From assembly GCA_026004655.1 (NCBI GenBank), contig BPJO01000006.1, positions 62,001 to 126,000 of the forward strand: a stretch of 64,000 nucleotides of DNA, read 5' to 3'. Shown piece after piece: positions 34,662 to 44,731 of this stretch (positions within the stretch are counted from its first letter, which is position 1; the number at the start of each line of letters is the position of its first letter). The translations under genes and the position numbers were made by a program. Source of the DNA: Phycisphaerae bacterium. GTDB lineage: Bacteria > Planctomycetota > Phycisphaerae > Tepidisphaerales > Tepidisphaeraceae. A model generated the notes under the pieces. The model was not told the DNA's origin and did not search any database. It saw only the letters and a program-made list of their open reading frames with translations.

Positions 34662-35342
34662 ATGTCTGATCAGTCTGCGATCGTTCTTTTATCAGGGGGA
34701 CTGGATTCGGCCACCTGTCTGGCGATTGCCAAGGCCGAAGGTTTTAACCGTATACGCACGTTGGCGTTTGATTATGGTCAACGGCACCGACACGAACTCC
34801 AGGCCGCCTCACAACTTTCAGAAAAGTTCGGCGCCATCGAACACCGACTGGTGCGTATCGACCTGCGACAGTTCGGTGGAAGCGCACTGACTGACAATAT
34901 CGACGTCCCCAAAGACAGGCTTTGTTCCACTGAAATCCCTGTGACCTATGTCCCGGCCCGAAATACCATTTTCTTGAGCTTTGCCCTGGCGTGGTGTGAG
35001 GTCATTGACTGCAACGACGTCTACATCGGGGTAAACGCATTGGATTTTTCTGGGTATCCGGATTGTCGTCCTGATTTCATTCGATCGTTCCAGGAAACCG
35101 CCCGGCTTGGAACCAAGCGCGCTAGTTTTACAATTCATGCCCCGCTTATTGATTGGACCAAAGCCCAAATCATTCGAAAGGGTACGGAATTAGGAGTGGA
35201 TTATTCGTTGACCCATTCCTGTTACGACCCTTCGCCCGACGGTCTGGCTTGCGGGCATTGTGATTCGTGTCTGCTTCGACGACGCGGATTTACCGAGTCC
35301 GGGATCGCAGACCCGACACGATACGCAACACCGCCCGGATGA
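34662..35342 (+). CDS. queC: 7-cyano-7-deazaguanine synthase
   Basis: 226 aa. PP-loop [43 protein letters not shown], and the C-terminal zinc site [21 protein letters not shown] with four Cys are the QueC signatures. It converts carboxydeazaguanine to preQ0 for queuosine. It stands alone: queD, queE and queF are not in the window. It overlaps the convergent bioF-like gene by 53 bp at its 3' end. Confidence 0.95.
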   Translation: MSDQSAIVLLSGGLDSATCLAIAKAEGFNRIRTLAFDYGQRHRHELQAASQLSEKFGAIEHRLVRIDLRQFGGSALTDNIDVPKDRLCSTEIPVTYVPARNTIFLSFALAWCEVIDCNDVYIGVNALDFSGYPDCRPDFIRSFQETARLGTKRASFTIHAPLIDWTKAQIIRKGTELGVDYSLTHSCYDPSPDGLACGHCDSCLLRRRGFTESGIADPTRYATPPG

Positions 35343-36495
35343 GCTGATCCACCTGAGAATCCGAATGCTCACAACTGAGGGTGATCCGTAGTCGGCTTGT
35401 TCCACGTGGAACAGTAGGGGGTCGAACCGGCAGAACTAGCAATCCTTGATCTTCCAACTGTCTTGCAGCCTCCATGGCGCGAGATTCTTCATGGAAAAGA
35501 ACCGGAATGATGGGAGAATCCCCCGGAAAAAGGTCGATCCCCCCCTCTTGCAAATCCGATCGAACCTGCCTAGACAACGACAACACCCGTTTTCGACGAT
35601 TCGGTTCTTGACGACAGATTTGAATCGCGTCCCTCGTGGCCGAGGCAAAAAGGGGCGGTGTACTTGTAGAATAAATGTAGGCTCTCCCGAAATTAATGAC
35701 CGATTCGATCAAGCTCTGTTTGCCGCAAACCGCCCCACCGACTAAACCCAAAGCCTTGGAGAGAGTCGTGATCGTCACATCCACATGCTCGTGAAGTCGA
35801 AGCTGCGCCACCAACCCCGCCCCGTCCGGTCCGTACAAACCCGTGGCGTGGGCTTCATCGACCAGGAGTATAAAATCGTATTGGGATTTGAGTTGCGCGA
35901 TGTTCTCCAGATCACCAGCGTCCCCGTCCATTGAGAAAATCGACTCGGTCACCACGACCTGCGTGTCATTCGGATCGGCTTGTTCGAGCAATCGCCGGAC
36001 TTTTGCCACGTCATTATGTGGGAAAACCCTTGTCATGGATTTTCCGACCCATCCTTCCACCTGACGGATCGCGTCGATTAGTGACGCATGAACGAGTCGA
36101 TCCACGATGAACCGGATCCCCCGCCCGGATGCTTCTGAAATCGCGTGAAGGGTTTGGACCGCAGCAAGGTTGGCTTGATACCCGCTTGGTAAAAGAATAG
36201 ATGATTCAGTACCTTTCCATCGAGCCAGTTCAGTCTCTGCCTGCGCGTGTTCAGAAGTGTATCCACAAATTAATCCGGACGCGCCAGCCCCATACCCGGT
36301 TCGGGAAAAGACAATATCTCTGTATCGGGCGGCTAATCCTAAGTAATCGTTGGAGCAAAAGTTAACCAGTTCTCGTGGTCCGACCCTCACCCGCACCGCG
36401 TCGATCGGGTCCACACAGCGCCTTTGTCGAAACTGATGCACCGAACGTCGGCCATCCAGTGCGTGAGAAATAAGTTGATCCAGCCGATTGGACAT
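35290..36495 (-). CDS. bioF: 8-amino-7-oxononanoate synthase (BioF) or related AOS-family enzyme
   Basis: 401 aa from ATG 36495; a TTG at 36543 overlapping the HU gene is the alternative and has GGGA upstream. [43 protein letters not shown] and the PLP lysine [16 protein letters not shown] are complete. AON synthase, KBL and ALAS share this fold; the [16 protein letters not shown] and GSLICGYT order fits BioF best. It condenses pimeloyl-CoA/ACP with alanine in biotin synthesis. No other bio genes are near. It is co-directional with HU. Confidence 0.86.
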   Translation of the reverse strand: MSNRLDQLISHALDGRRSVHQFRQRRCVDPIDAVRVRVGPRELVNFCSNDYLGLAARYRDIVFSRTGYGAGASGLICGYTSEHAQAETELARWKGTESSILLPSGYQANLAAVQTLHAISEASGRGIRFIVDRLVHASLIDAIRQVEGWVGKSMTRVFPHNDVAKVRRLLEQADPNDTQVVVTESIFSMDGDAGDLENIAQLKSQYDFILLVDEAHATGLYGPDGAGLVAQLRLHEHVDVTITTLSKALGLVGGAVCGKQSLIESVINFGRAYIYSTSTPPLFASATRDAIQICRQEPNRRKRVLSLSRQVRSDLQEGGIDLFPGDSPIIPVLFHEESRAMEAARQLEDQGLLVLPVRPPTVPRGTSRLRITLSCEHSDSQVDQLIRAVLRIVSGLRSRTR

Positions 36496-36539
36496 CTGAG
36501 GCTGAAGTATAGACTCCCACCTGCGATCAGATTGATAAC

Positions 36540-36902
36540 TCAATTTCCCGTCTGAACCGGTTGAGGTTTATCGGAAGAGTCGTTGGTCTGGACTTGCGAT
36601 TTGGCATGGGCTTCGGCCAGTTCGACCAATTTCTTTTTCATCATTCGTCCGACTTTAAACTTGACAGTCCTTTTCTCCGGAACAGACACCGGAGCCAAGG
36701 TCTTGGGATTCTGGGCCCGACGCGCCTTTCGGACTTTGCATTCGAACACCCCGAAATCGCGGAACTCCAAGCGGTTTCCCCTCGCAAGTTCGCTGACAAT
36801 CTCATCCAAAAACAACTGCACGATTCGTTTGACCTGTACCCGACGATCGTTCACAGTGTCAGCGATTCGATCAATCAGTTCCTTTTTCGTGACCGTTGCC
36901 AT
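36540..36902 (-). CDS. HU/IHF family DNA-binding protein
   Basis: 120 aa. MATVTKKELIDRIADTVNDRR, IVQLFLDEIVSELARGNRLEFRDFGVFECKVRKARRAQNPKT and VGRMMKKKLVE are HU/IHF motifs, with the conserved RxxRNPKT beta-arm here as RRAQNPKT. A 25-residue Asp/Ser/Gln/Pro-rich tail extends beyond the core of about 90. AAGGTGGG lies before the start. The DFGVFE variant resembles IHF more than HU. It bends DNA and organises the nucleoid. Confidence 0.92.
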   Translation of the reverse strand: MATVTKKELIDRIADTVNDRRVQVKRIVQLFLDEIVSELARGNRLEFRDFGVFECKVRKARRAQNPKTLAPVSVPEKRTVKFKVGRMMKKKLVELAEAHAKSQVQTNDSSDKPQPVQTGN

Positions 36903-37038
36903 AGACCCACCTTTTTTTGATAACCATTGATGTGGACCAGACTTACGTGATTGTTATCCTCGGGCTTATGGATTGCAAGGAAAATCCGGTCCGGCGACAG
37001 GTAATTTTTATAATCGCCGGTCTAAGTTGTTGATCCAT

Positions 37039-37368
37039 CTAACGATAGGTCTTGATAATGCGTCCGGATCGGGTCGTTCGGTCGAAATAGTCCGGATACC
37101 CTTCTCCCCGCTGGGAATCACGCTGATACAAGGAATAAATATCCACCCCGGGCTGCTCGTAACCATAAAACGCCGACACCGACCGTCCTTCCCGCGAAAA
37201 GGAACTCACCGGTGCGTACCGGGTCATTGGAGGGTCAAACACCAGTGCAGCCGAAGGAGAAGGCTCATATTGTTCAACGAATGTCGATCGAACCAACGGG
37301 GTTTGGGGCACGGACTCGCACCCTGTCATTAACCCTAGACCGAGTATCAATACACCGATGAGCTTCAC
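37039..37368 (-). CDS. Small lipoprotein
   Basis: 109 aa from GTG 37368. The signal peptide LIGVLILGLGLMTGC has a lipobox (LMTGC), and the mature protein of about 93 residues has no recognised domain. It contains Tyr-rich stretches (SAFYGYEQPGVDIYSLYQ). An inverted repeat of 7 bp (CCGGCGA/TCGCCGG) lies just downstream at about 36990-37020 and may act as terminator. Confidence 0.6.
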   Translation of the reverse strand: MKLIGVLILGLGLMTGCESVPQTPLVRSTFVEQYEPSPSAALVFDPPMTRYAPVSSFSREGRSVSAFYGYEQPGVDIYSLYQRDSQRGEGYPDYFDRTTRSGRIIKTYR

Positions 37369-37516
37369 GTCGGACCCGGTTCAAACACCATACCAATCAT
37401 GATAGCCCTGAAATTATCGCTCCTTTCAGGACGTTCGATCTCCGATTATGAAGAATGTTTCCGTAAAGCAACATTCATCCGGGTTCATGTTTCGTAAAAT
37501 CATCCTTTGAGAAGAA

Positions 37517-37545
37517 TCGACGTTTTTCCAGTAATCTTGTACACT
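37517..37545 (+). promoter_or_regulatory. Promoter of the GH10 gene, leaderless arrangement
   Basis: TCGACG (37517-37522) and TACACT (37540-37545) are spaced 17 nt. The -10 ends 8 nt before ATG 37554 and there is no ribosome binding site, which predicts a leaderless or nearly leaderless mRNA. Confidence 0.55.
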
Positions 37546-37553
37546 AATAATCC

Positions 37554-38939
37554 ATGGCTTCTGAACCTTCGACCGACGTAACCGGCAACGAGTGGATGAA
37601 CGTCCGACAAGTGGATCGGACCCTTCTTGACGGGATCAGACCCCGTGAACAGGTTTTGGAACAAGCTCGGGAAGGTATCGAAAAGTATCGAAAAACCGAC
37701 GTCAGAGTCGGGTTAAAAGACCCAAAAACAGGTCGACCGGTCCCAGGACAGACTTTGCACGTGGAACATCTCGAACACGCATTCGATTTCGGATGTAGCG
37801 CGGGTTTTACGTTTTCTCGAGTGAACGAAGATCCGATACAACAAGCACGTGCCGCAATTTTTGTAGACCTGTTCAATTGCACGACGGCTAAATGTTATTG
37901 GGACGAATGTTGGCATCAACCGATCGAGAGGCATCAGGGTGTCCGGGTAACACGGAGATTTGTAGATGAAATCGATTGGGCTTTAGCCAATGGGCTTCGG
38001 GTTCGTGGTCATCCGTTGGTCTGGACCGTACCCAAAGCCATTCCCGCTTGGATGCGTCGATACTGCTATGACCGGCAGATTCTGTTTCTAGAACATCACG
38101 TTCGTTCGATGATCCGCTGCGCTCGGGGACGAGTTCGTGTGTGGGATCTTGTGAATGAAATGCTCTGGGAACCTAGTCTCAGACATCTGTCGGATCGTCG
38201 TTGGCCTCATCTGGAATCGGCCGAAGAGATGCTTACGTATATCGAACCGGCTGTTCGGTGGGCTCGAGAGGAAGACCCTTCGGGGACTTATGTCCTGAAC
38301 GATTACGGGTTGGAACTGAATCTTGTGCATCACGACGGTCTGACAGTCAGTGCAACGAATCAACGACGAAGGTTACGGGAACTGATCGATCTGATGTATC
38401 GAAGAAATTGTGTCCCGGACGCTATCGGGACTCAGATGCATGACGGGACCTGGGTTCCTGCTGACGTGATGTACAAGGTTCTGGACGAGCTTTCATCCTC
38501 AGGTTTACCGGTTCAGATCACGGAGTTTTGGGCTCATGACGACGGGTGTCCGAATGCATCCAATCTCTCAGCCGACCAACTTCAGCAATCCCGGATCCGG
38601 TATGTGACGGATTGTTTGACGATCGCTTTTGGTCATCCTGCGGTGAATCACTTTACTTTCTGGGGAAACGAGATGTTCTATGAGGACTCGGACCCGACGG
38701 TTCGTCACTACCGAACTTCCTGGCAACCCAGTCGGGTTTACCACGCAGTTTACGACCTGATTAAAAATCAATGGAAGTCCCCGCCGGTTTCCCTGACGAC
38801 GGACGCCGCGGGAGAAGTGGCGTTTCGTGGTTTTCATGGAAGATACCGAATCCGACTCACTCGCCCCGAAGGTCGGACTACGTGTTGGCACTTTGAAACC
38901 CACTCACCAACAACTAGGGTAACTTTGGAATCGGATTAA
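37554..38939 (+). CDS. GH10 endo-beta-1,4-xylanase
   Basis: 461 aa, one GH10 TIM barrel after a short N-terminal beta domain. Conserved GH10 elements: FDFGCSAGFTF, RGHPLVWTVPKAIPAWM, the acid/base in WDLVNEMLWEP (E of VNEM) and the nucleophile in PVQITEFWAH (E of TEF). Most GH10 enzymes are secreted, but there is no signal peptide, so it could act in the cytoplasm or periplasm after uptake or use a non-classical route. The spacer YVLNDYGLELN matches the GH10 NDYN site. Its promoter leaves no leader. Confidence 0.88.
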   Translation: MASEPSTDVTGNEWMNVRQVDRTLLDGIRPREQVLEQAREGIEKYRKTDVRVGLKDPKTGRPVPGQTLHVEHLEHAFDFGCSAGFTFSRVNEDPIQQARAAIFVDLFNCTTAKCYWDECWHQPIERHQGVRVTRRFVDEIDWALANGLRVRGHPLVWTVPKAIPAWMRRYCYDRQILFLEHHVRSMIRCARGRVRVWDLVNEMLWEPSLRHLSDRRWPHLESAEEMLTYIEPAVRWAREEDPSGTYVLNDYGLELNLVHHDGLTVSATNQRRRLRELIDLMYRRNCVPDAIGTQMHDGTWVPADVMYKVLDELSSSGLPVQITEFWAHDDGCPNASNLSADQLQQSRIRYVTDCLTIAFGHPAVNHFTFWGNEMFYEDSDPTVRHYRTSWQPSRVYHAVYDLIKNQWKSPPVSLTTDAAGEVAFRGFHGRYRIRLTRPEGRTTCWHFETHSPTTRVTLESD

Positions 38940-38947
38940 TACACTCA

Positions 38948-40177
38948 TCAGATCCCGGCTTTGACTTTTTTCTTTTTGGGTTTGGGAAGCAAAACGCGTT
39001 CGAGGTTTCTCATCGCCTGTCGGAGGCGCTGTTCGTTTTCGACCAGTGCGATTCGTACCCATTTTTCGCCCAGTTCGCCGAACGCCCGTCCCGGAGACAG
39101 TGCCACCTCTGCTTCGTCCATCATTCTCAGACAGAAATCGATGGTACTTTGTCCTTTCAGGTGCTCGTCCGCGATTTTTGCCCAGACGAACATTCCCGCG
39201 CGGGGTTTTTCGTATTGCCAGCCGAGCTTGTCCAGGTGTCGACACAGGACATCGCGTCGGGCTTGATAGATACGGCTTTGTTCCTGCGGGGTGTCGGTAC
39301 ACTCTCGCATCGCGATTACCGACGCAATCCAGATCGGCGCAAAATGCCCGTAATCGTAATACCCCTTGATCGTAGCAAGGGCTTTGACCATTTCACGATT
39401 CCCACAACAAAAGCCTACCCGCCAACCAGCCATGTTATAGCTCTTGGACATGGTGCTGAACTCAACCCCAATTTCTTTACTTCCCGAAGCCGCCAGAAAG
39501 CTAGGGGCGTGGTATCCGTCAAAATTAATCTCCCCGTAGGCAAAATCGGACATGATCATGATCCCGCGTTTGCGACATAACTGGATCGCTCGGTCCCAGA
39601 ACGAAGGCTCGATGGTCATCGAAGTCGGGTTGTGGGGGTAATTCAAAATCACCAGTTTGGGGGAGGGGTAAAGTCCTTCGATCGTCCGCTCCATCCGGTC
39701 CAGAAACGCATCGTCGTTGCCCAAAGGCACTCGGATGACGTTCGCACCGGCCATTGCCGGGGCGTACAAATGGGCCGGGAACGCAGGGTCAGGCACAATG
39801 GCTGTATCTCCCGGTCCCAAAAGGGCCAGGCACATATGGGAAAGGCCTTCTTTGCTCCCGATGGTAATAATGACTTCTTCTTCGGGGTCCAGATCCACGC
39901 CGTACTGGGTTTTATATTTTTTTGCTACTTCTCGTCGCAGACCCGCAATCCCGTTACTGACCGAATAACGATGATTCCGGGGATCTCGCGCGGCTTCTGC
40001 GAGTTTTTCGACCACCCGATCGGGGGTCGGGTCGGTCGGGTTCCCCATTCCTAGGTCGATGATATCGATCCCGGCCACCCGCTTTTCATATTTCATTTTG
40101 TTGATACGTCCGAACAGATAAGGCGGAAGTCGTTCGATTCGAGGGGAGACAGCAATCTTGAAAGGCTGGTCTGACAT
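38948..40177 (-). CDS. Class I/II aminotransferase, AlaC/alanine type
   Basis: 409 aa from ATG 40177. AGIDIIDLGMGNPTDPTPDRVVEKL, YSVSNGIAGLRREVAKKY, SDFAYGEINFDGY and the PLP lysine STMSKSYNMAGWRVGFCCG place it in the fold-type I group with AlaC and LL-diaminopimelate-aminotransferase-like enzymes. AlaC makes alanine from pyruvate and glutamate. A basic Lys-rich tail (PKPKKKKVKAG) is unusual. The start has AGAG at moderate distance. It ends 8 bp from the convergent xylanase gene. Confidence 0.88.
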   Translation of the reverse strand: MSDQPFKIAVSPRIERLPPYLFGRINKMKYEKRVAGIDIIDLGMGNPTDPTPDRVVEKLAEAARDPRNHRYSVSNGIAGLRREVAKKYKTQYGVDLDPEEEVIITIGSKEGLSHMCLALLGPGDTAIVPDPAFPAHLYAPAMAGANVIRVPLGNDDAFLDRMERTIEGLYPSPKLVILNYPHNPTSMTIEPSFWDRAIQLCRKRGIMIMSDFAYGEINFDGYHAPSFLAASGSKEIGVEFSTMSKSYNMAGWRVGFCCGNREMVKALATIKGYYDYGHFAPIWIASVIAMRECTDTPQEQSRIYQARRDVLCRHLDKLGWQYEKPRAGMFVWAKIADEHLKGQSTIDFCLRMMDEAEVALSPGRAFGELGEKWVRIALVENEQRLRQAMRNLERVLLPKPKKKKVKAGI

Positions 40178-40298
40178 AAAACGCTCTCTGAGTGTGTACA
40201 TATGATACGACGGTTGAACCATCCTTGAAACATCCGGTACACAAACAAGTGCCGGGAAATCCGATTATCTTTCAGGACCGATTCAAACCGGATCTGGT

Positions 40299-41505
40299 TC
40301 AGGGTTGAGAAGCCGGGACCGTGGTCGGGGTGGTTGTTGAGGTGGTCGATGCGCCCGAAGGCGCTTCGGAAGTGGCTGACGTTGTCGGTACCTCTACCGA
40401 ATCAGGAGCCGGAGCGGTCGTTGCCGACATTTGTCTTTGTTTGAGAAGTTCTGCGCGAATTTTGTCTTTTTCTCGGATGAGCTGATCCCTTTCTGCCAGC
40501 TTTTGTTCAAAAGCGCGTTGGAGAACAGGATCGTCTATTTTCAGGGTGGCTAGCGCCTGTTGGGCCAGTCGGTTCCGGATTTCCTTAAATGCCTCGATGA
40601 CCATCTGGTCACGGATCGACTCCCGCAGGCTGTCCTTGACGTCCTCGTATTTTACGGCTTTGGGGGGGATACGCTGTTCAAGCTTGATCAGGTGATAAGA
40701 TCCCCCCGCCTGCACCACGTCCGAAACTTCTCCTTCCTTGAGGGAAAAAGCCACCTCACGAAAGGTTTCGGGCAAACGGGTGTCATTGACCGTGAAAGGG
40801 GGAAGCTCGCCCCCAAGGGCGCGGGTCTGGGGGTCGCGACTTTCTCGACGAGCGACCTCAGCAAAATCTTCCCCGGGATGCCAACATCCGCTGGACTTTT
40901 TGTACTTCTTGAATATTGGCCAACATGATGAATCGAACCTTTACCGAAGCCCCGTATTGCCGGTCAAACTGCTGTTTAAGCTGTTCCTCGCTGATCGCGT
41001 CCTTAAAAGACGTTTGGGCGATTTTCCGCATGGCAGCGTTGGTCTGCATCATGATGTCGAACTCGGTCCGGGTTATCATGTTTTCCCGGGGTTTGGGCTG
41101 ATTCAGAAGTTGGTCCAGCAGTTTTTCGCGTTCTTCAGGTGTTTCGGCTTTGGGGAACGATTGTCGAAGCGTCCAATCCCGTTCCTGAGCGATGTCTGAT
41201 TCGGTCACCGTCAAACCCATTTCACGTGCCACATCCATCGCCAGATCCCGCTGGACCACGTACATCAGCACATTCAGTCCGTACGCCTGCTTGAGAGGGA
41301 CCAAGAACTCGGATTCACGAATGACCGTCTTGCCAGCGGTGGCAATGATCGGGTCATCCGGAGGGACTTCGACCGGTCGCGTAATCAATCCAGACGATTC
41401 GGTCGTAGTAGGTCGGGAAACGTCGCCAGACGGACCCGTCCGAGAACTACAACCGAAAATCAACTGAGATAGTAAAATGCTACTTGCGCAGACGTACCGC
41501 ACCAT
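40299..41505 (-). CDS. SurA/PpiC-type peptidyl-prolyl isomerase lipoprotein, frameshifted
   Basis: About 401 aa when one G is removed from the four-G run at 40871-40874. Start ATG 41505 with GGAG. Signal with lipobox LIFGC, a chaperone-like SurA N-domain (about 55-180), then the parvulin domain: LASREDFAEVARRESRDPQT, GGELPPF and FSLKEGEVSDVVQAGGSYHLIKLEQ in the corrected frame. A Thr/Pro/Ala-rich tail of about 45 aa ends it. Such lipoproteins help fold outer-membrane or secreted proteins. It follows GT26 and precedes the aminotransferase on the same strand. Confidence 0.85.
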
Positions 41506-41552
41506 GTCACTCCATCCAGAATGGCACGATCTTCGACGATTGATCCAAAGTG

Positions 41553-42369
41553 TCAAGCCATCGATCCACGCCGACGGTGGAGCAGGGCTTTGCCGAGCAT
41601 CCACAAATAAAGTGTGTTCGTCACGACATAGCGTCTGGCAAGACGCCTCGGTTCCTGAATCAGACGGAAAAGCCACTCCAGGCCCCGTTTTTGCATCCAT
41701 GAGGGCGCCGTTTTTTTTGGTCCCAGCATGAAAATCGAAAGCAGCCCCGACACAGAACTGAACCGGTTTGATCCGGTCCCGGTGGGCATAGGCGAACAAC
41801 TCCTGTTTCGGGCAACCCAAACCGAGAAACAGCATCCCCGCCCCGCTGGCGTTGATTCTGGCAACGGCCTGAGCGTCCTCTTCTTCGGTCAACGGACGAA
41901 ACGGAGGACTCTCCTTCCCGCAGATCCTCAATCGGGGAAACTCCCGTTTCAGACGGTCTTCTAGTGCGTCTAACACGTCGGGGGTCGCACCGTATAAATA
42001 GATCCCGATCCCATGCGTCTGGGCGGCCTGACAGAGCTTGAACATGCATGTCGGACCATAAACACGATCGATCAAACCCGCCTGATGCAAAAGATTAAGC
42101 CCCCATCGAACCGGTTGACCGTCCGGACCGACCACATCAAATGCCCGAATTGCTTCCCGAAAACAGGGATCCCTGACGGCTTCGATCAAACCGTGGACGG
42201 GCATGAAATCAAATAACCCCGATCGTTCAGATCGGATCAGGGACAGGGCATATTCGACCACCTGTTCATACGTGGTTGCAGAAACACCGACCCCGAATAG
42301 GTCGAGCTTTCGCGGGGGTGCAACCACCGACGGATCATTCGAAAACGGAGTCTCCGGAATCATTGTCAT
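41553..42369 (-). CDS. WecG/TagA/CpsF (GT26) glycosyltransferase, frameshifted
   Basis: About 271 aa when one A is removed from the eight-A run at 41711-41718. VVGPDGQPVRWGLNLLH, YGPTCMFKLCQAAQTHG, YLYGATPDVLDALEDRL and LFLGLGCPKQELFAY are GT26 motifs; the corrected frame continues AGTKKTAPSWMQKRG and LEWLFRLIQEPRRLARRY, exactly the conserved C-terminal half. GT26 adds the second sugar to undecaprenyl-pyrophosphoryl-GlcNAc in many capsule and wall-polymer pathways. The start overlaps the end region of the tyrosine-kinase gene. Confidence 0.87.
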
Positions 42370-42374
42370 ATCTC

Positions 42375-44540
42375 TTACCCGGCCAGGGGTTGATGCCCGA
42401 TCCTTCCACCGGTGACGGGCTGCTCCGATTCGTTCGACGCCACCAGCATGGATCCCGGCTTTCGGTAGGGGTAGATCGAGTTAATTCCGTACTCCCCGAA
42501 CTCCCCTGCAGAAACATCGTTGATGACCAGTCCGGCCACATCGGCGCCGACCAGTTGCAACGACTGATAAGCCGTTGCACACGACCGGGGGTTGGAAAAC
42601 TCCGCCCGGACGACCAGAATCGTCTTGTCACACTGGGCTGCGATGATCCGTGCGTCGGCTACACAACCGACCGGAGGGGTATCAATGACGATGAAATCAT
42701 AAGTATCGGCACAGTTGTGCAAAAGCTCCCCGAACGCAGGACTGTTCAACAACTCGGCCGGGTTTTCAGTACGTGAACCGGGTGGTAGCAGATCCGGCGA
42801 TAGTTTTGTACCCGGGAAAATGGCTGAATGAACGTCCACGCGGTGCTCCAACACGTCCGACAAACCGCTTGCATCGGTTCGATCCAGGATCATATGCTGT
42901 TGAGAGTTCCGCATGTCGGCATCGATCAGCAGAACACGTTGACCGGTCTGCGCCAAAACGATTGCCAGATTCTGAGCCACCGTACTTTTTCCTTCCTCAG
43001 CAACCGCGGAGGTAATAACGATGGTTTTGCAACGACCCCGATGCTGACCCAAAAATGACGTTCGCACCATTCGGTAGGCTTCGGCATGAATACCGCTCGG
43101 TTCGAGCATGGCTGCACGATATCGGGCGACCGGGTCGGTCATCAGCATGCGTGGGATCACCCCCAAAATCGGAGCATTGATCACCGATTTCACCTGTTCG
43201 ATCGAACGGACTCTCGGGTTATACCACTCTGCCAAAATTGACAATCCGAAGGCAAGCATCATTCCCAGGGCCGAGCTCATTCCCAGCACGCGCAGGGGTC
43301 GTGGAGAGGCGGCAAACTCCGGCGGCCGGGCAGGATCCACCATTCGTACCATGTCGATCGGCGCCCCGACTGTTACTTCAACTTCGTTGATCCGGTCATT
43401 GATCGCTTCGATCAACTTTTCAAGACGTTTGGTTTCATTTCGAAGACGGGCATATTCGAACGCCGTTCCGGTCAGTTGGTTCGCTAGTTCCTGCTGGTCT
43501 TTCAAACGCTGTTCGACGTCCTGAAGTTTGGTCTGAGCACTCAGCATCGCCTGTTTCAAGGAGGAAACATAGCTCATAACCACCTGTTCGAGTTGAGTGC
43601 GATAGGCAATCACTTGCGGGTGTCGGGGACCGCTGAGTCTCTGGGCTTCACGCAGTTTGACCTGCAATACAGAGATCATTTGCCTTTGATCCGCCGACTG
43701 TTCTTTACTCGGAATCGCGGCAAACGTTTCGATATCCTGTGTGGACTCGAACCGTTGAAGTGCTTCGGCATCGACTTTCAGGGATCGAACCGCCTCTTCG
43801 TAGGCAGCACGGGTTTCAATGACTTCGAGTCTTGCTTCGATCAAAGCTGCGGAAAGTTTTGAAAGATGATCCGTTACGACGGTTGTGTAATCATCTCCGA
43901 GCGAAATGGCTCCATATTTGTTCTGCATCTCGACCAGTTCTCGTGTGCGCTGGGCGAGTTCTTCGGTTCGACTTTTTCGGTCATTTTTCAGGGCTTCGAG
44001 TGTTCTTTCCGCTGCGGCTCGACGCTCGGCGCGTTCGAATGACATATAGGATTCCACCACGGCATTGGCGACAGCTGCTGCGTCATCAGGATCCGTGCCC
44101 TGGTAATACACCGAGATCAACTGTGTCTTTCGGTCCACCCCTGCTGAGACCTGATCCCGAAGATGCCGAAATATGTTTTCGACACCGGCTAGGGATTTGA
44201 GGTTTTCCACTTTGGCTGCTGTCCTGGCCAACACCGATGCAGATGTGATGATATCTGCCTGAGCGGCAGCGAACTGGTCAGTCTGCGCCAACGCCAGCTC
44301 TTCGCGGTGCTCCCCGATCAACCGAGGCCCGGATTGCTGAACATAAATTCGGGCTTCCCCGATGTACGTCGGCGGTGCAACCATCAGATAAACCAGCCCA
44401 AGCACCATGACCGACACAAAAGCCGCCAGCGCCACCCGGCGTCTTCGCCAGACCAGTGACAAAAATGTTGTCAGTCTGATCTCGTCGTTTTTCATCGAAC
44501 CGGGACTTGACGTTTCCTCGACCAATATCAACTGATTCAT
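42375..44540 (-). CDS. Polysaccharide co-polymerase / tyrosine autokinase (Wzc/CpsD type)
   Basis: 721 aa from ATG 44540 behind AAAGGA. An N-terminal Wzz domain with membrane helices at about 36-54 and 415-435 frames a large periplasmic coiled coil. The cytoplasmic kinase has Walker A TSAVAEEGKSTVAQNLA (about 509-524), Walker A' LLIDADMRNSQQH and Walker B FIVIDTPPVG. The C-terminal tail contains four Tyr in EYGINSIYPYRK for autophosphorylation. It controls chain length and export of exopolysaccharide and leads a long minus-strand cluster. Confidence 0.9.
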   Translation of the reverse strand: MNQLILVEETSSPGSMKNDEIRLTTFLSLVWRRRRVALAAFVSVMVLGLVYLMVAPPTYIGEARIYVQQSGPRLIGEHREELALAQTDQFAAAQADIITSASVLARTAAKVENLKSLAGVENIFRHLRDQVSAGVDRKTQLISVYYQGTDPDDAAAVANAVVESYMSFERAERRAAAERTLEALKNDRKSRTEELAQRTRELVEMQNKYGAISLGDDYTTVVTDHLSKLSAALIEARLEVIETRAAYEEAVRSLKVDAEALQRFESTQDIETFAAIPSKEQSADQRQMISVLQVKLREAQRLSGPRHPQVIAYRTQLEQVVMSYVSSLKQAMLSAQTKLQDVEQRLKDQQELANQLTGTAFEYARLRNETKRLEKLIEAINDRINEVEVTVGAPIDMVRMVDPARPPEFAASPRPLRVLGMSSALGMMLAFGLSILAEWYNPRVRSIEQVKSVINAPILGVIPRMLMTDPVARYRAAMLEPSGIHAEAYRMVRTSFLGQHRGRCKTIVITSAVAEEGKSTVAQNLAIVLAQTGQRVLLIDADMRNSQQHMILDRTDASGLSDVLEHRVDVHSAIFPGTKLSPDLLPPGSRTENPAELLNSPAFGELLHNCADTYDFIVIDTPPVGCVADARIIAAQCDKTILVVRAEFSNPRSCATAYQSLQLVGADVAGLVINDVSAGEFGEYGINSIYPYRKPGSMLVASNESEQPVTGGRIGHQPLAG

Positions 44541-44731
44541 AACGTCCTTTCCGGCGACACGCGCCTGACCCCGCCGGACTGAGCCAATGAAATGCAAGCC
44601 GGCACTCGATTATCCAACATCGGTTCATCCCGAAGTGAAAATGATGAATCCAAACCCTTCGTCAACAAATTCAACTGTGAAAATGGGATATCTGGAATGG
44701 TTAAACCGTTTAGAAGAAGCTTTTTCATGTT

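Noticed and set aside
36990..37020. A -10-like TATAAA within a 7-bp inverted repeat upstream of the HU gene.
   Set aside because: No -35 pairs with it and it is about 90 bp from the HU start, so a promoter call is not justified; a weak terminator for the lipoprotein is more likely.
40858..42369. A single 503-aa fusion of a glycosyltransferase and a prolyl isomerase lipoprotein.
   Set aside because: The apparent fusion is an artefact of the A8 frameshift; the glycosyltransferase ends at 41553 in the restored frame and the lipoprotein has its own ribosome binding site and start at 41505.
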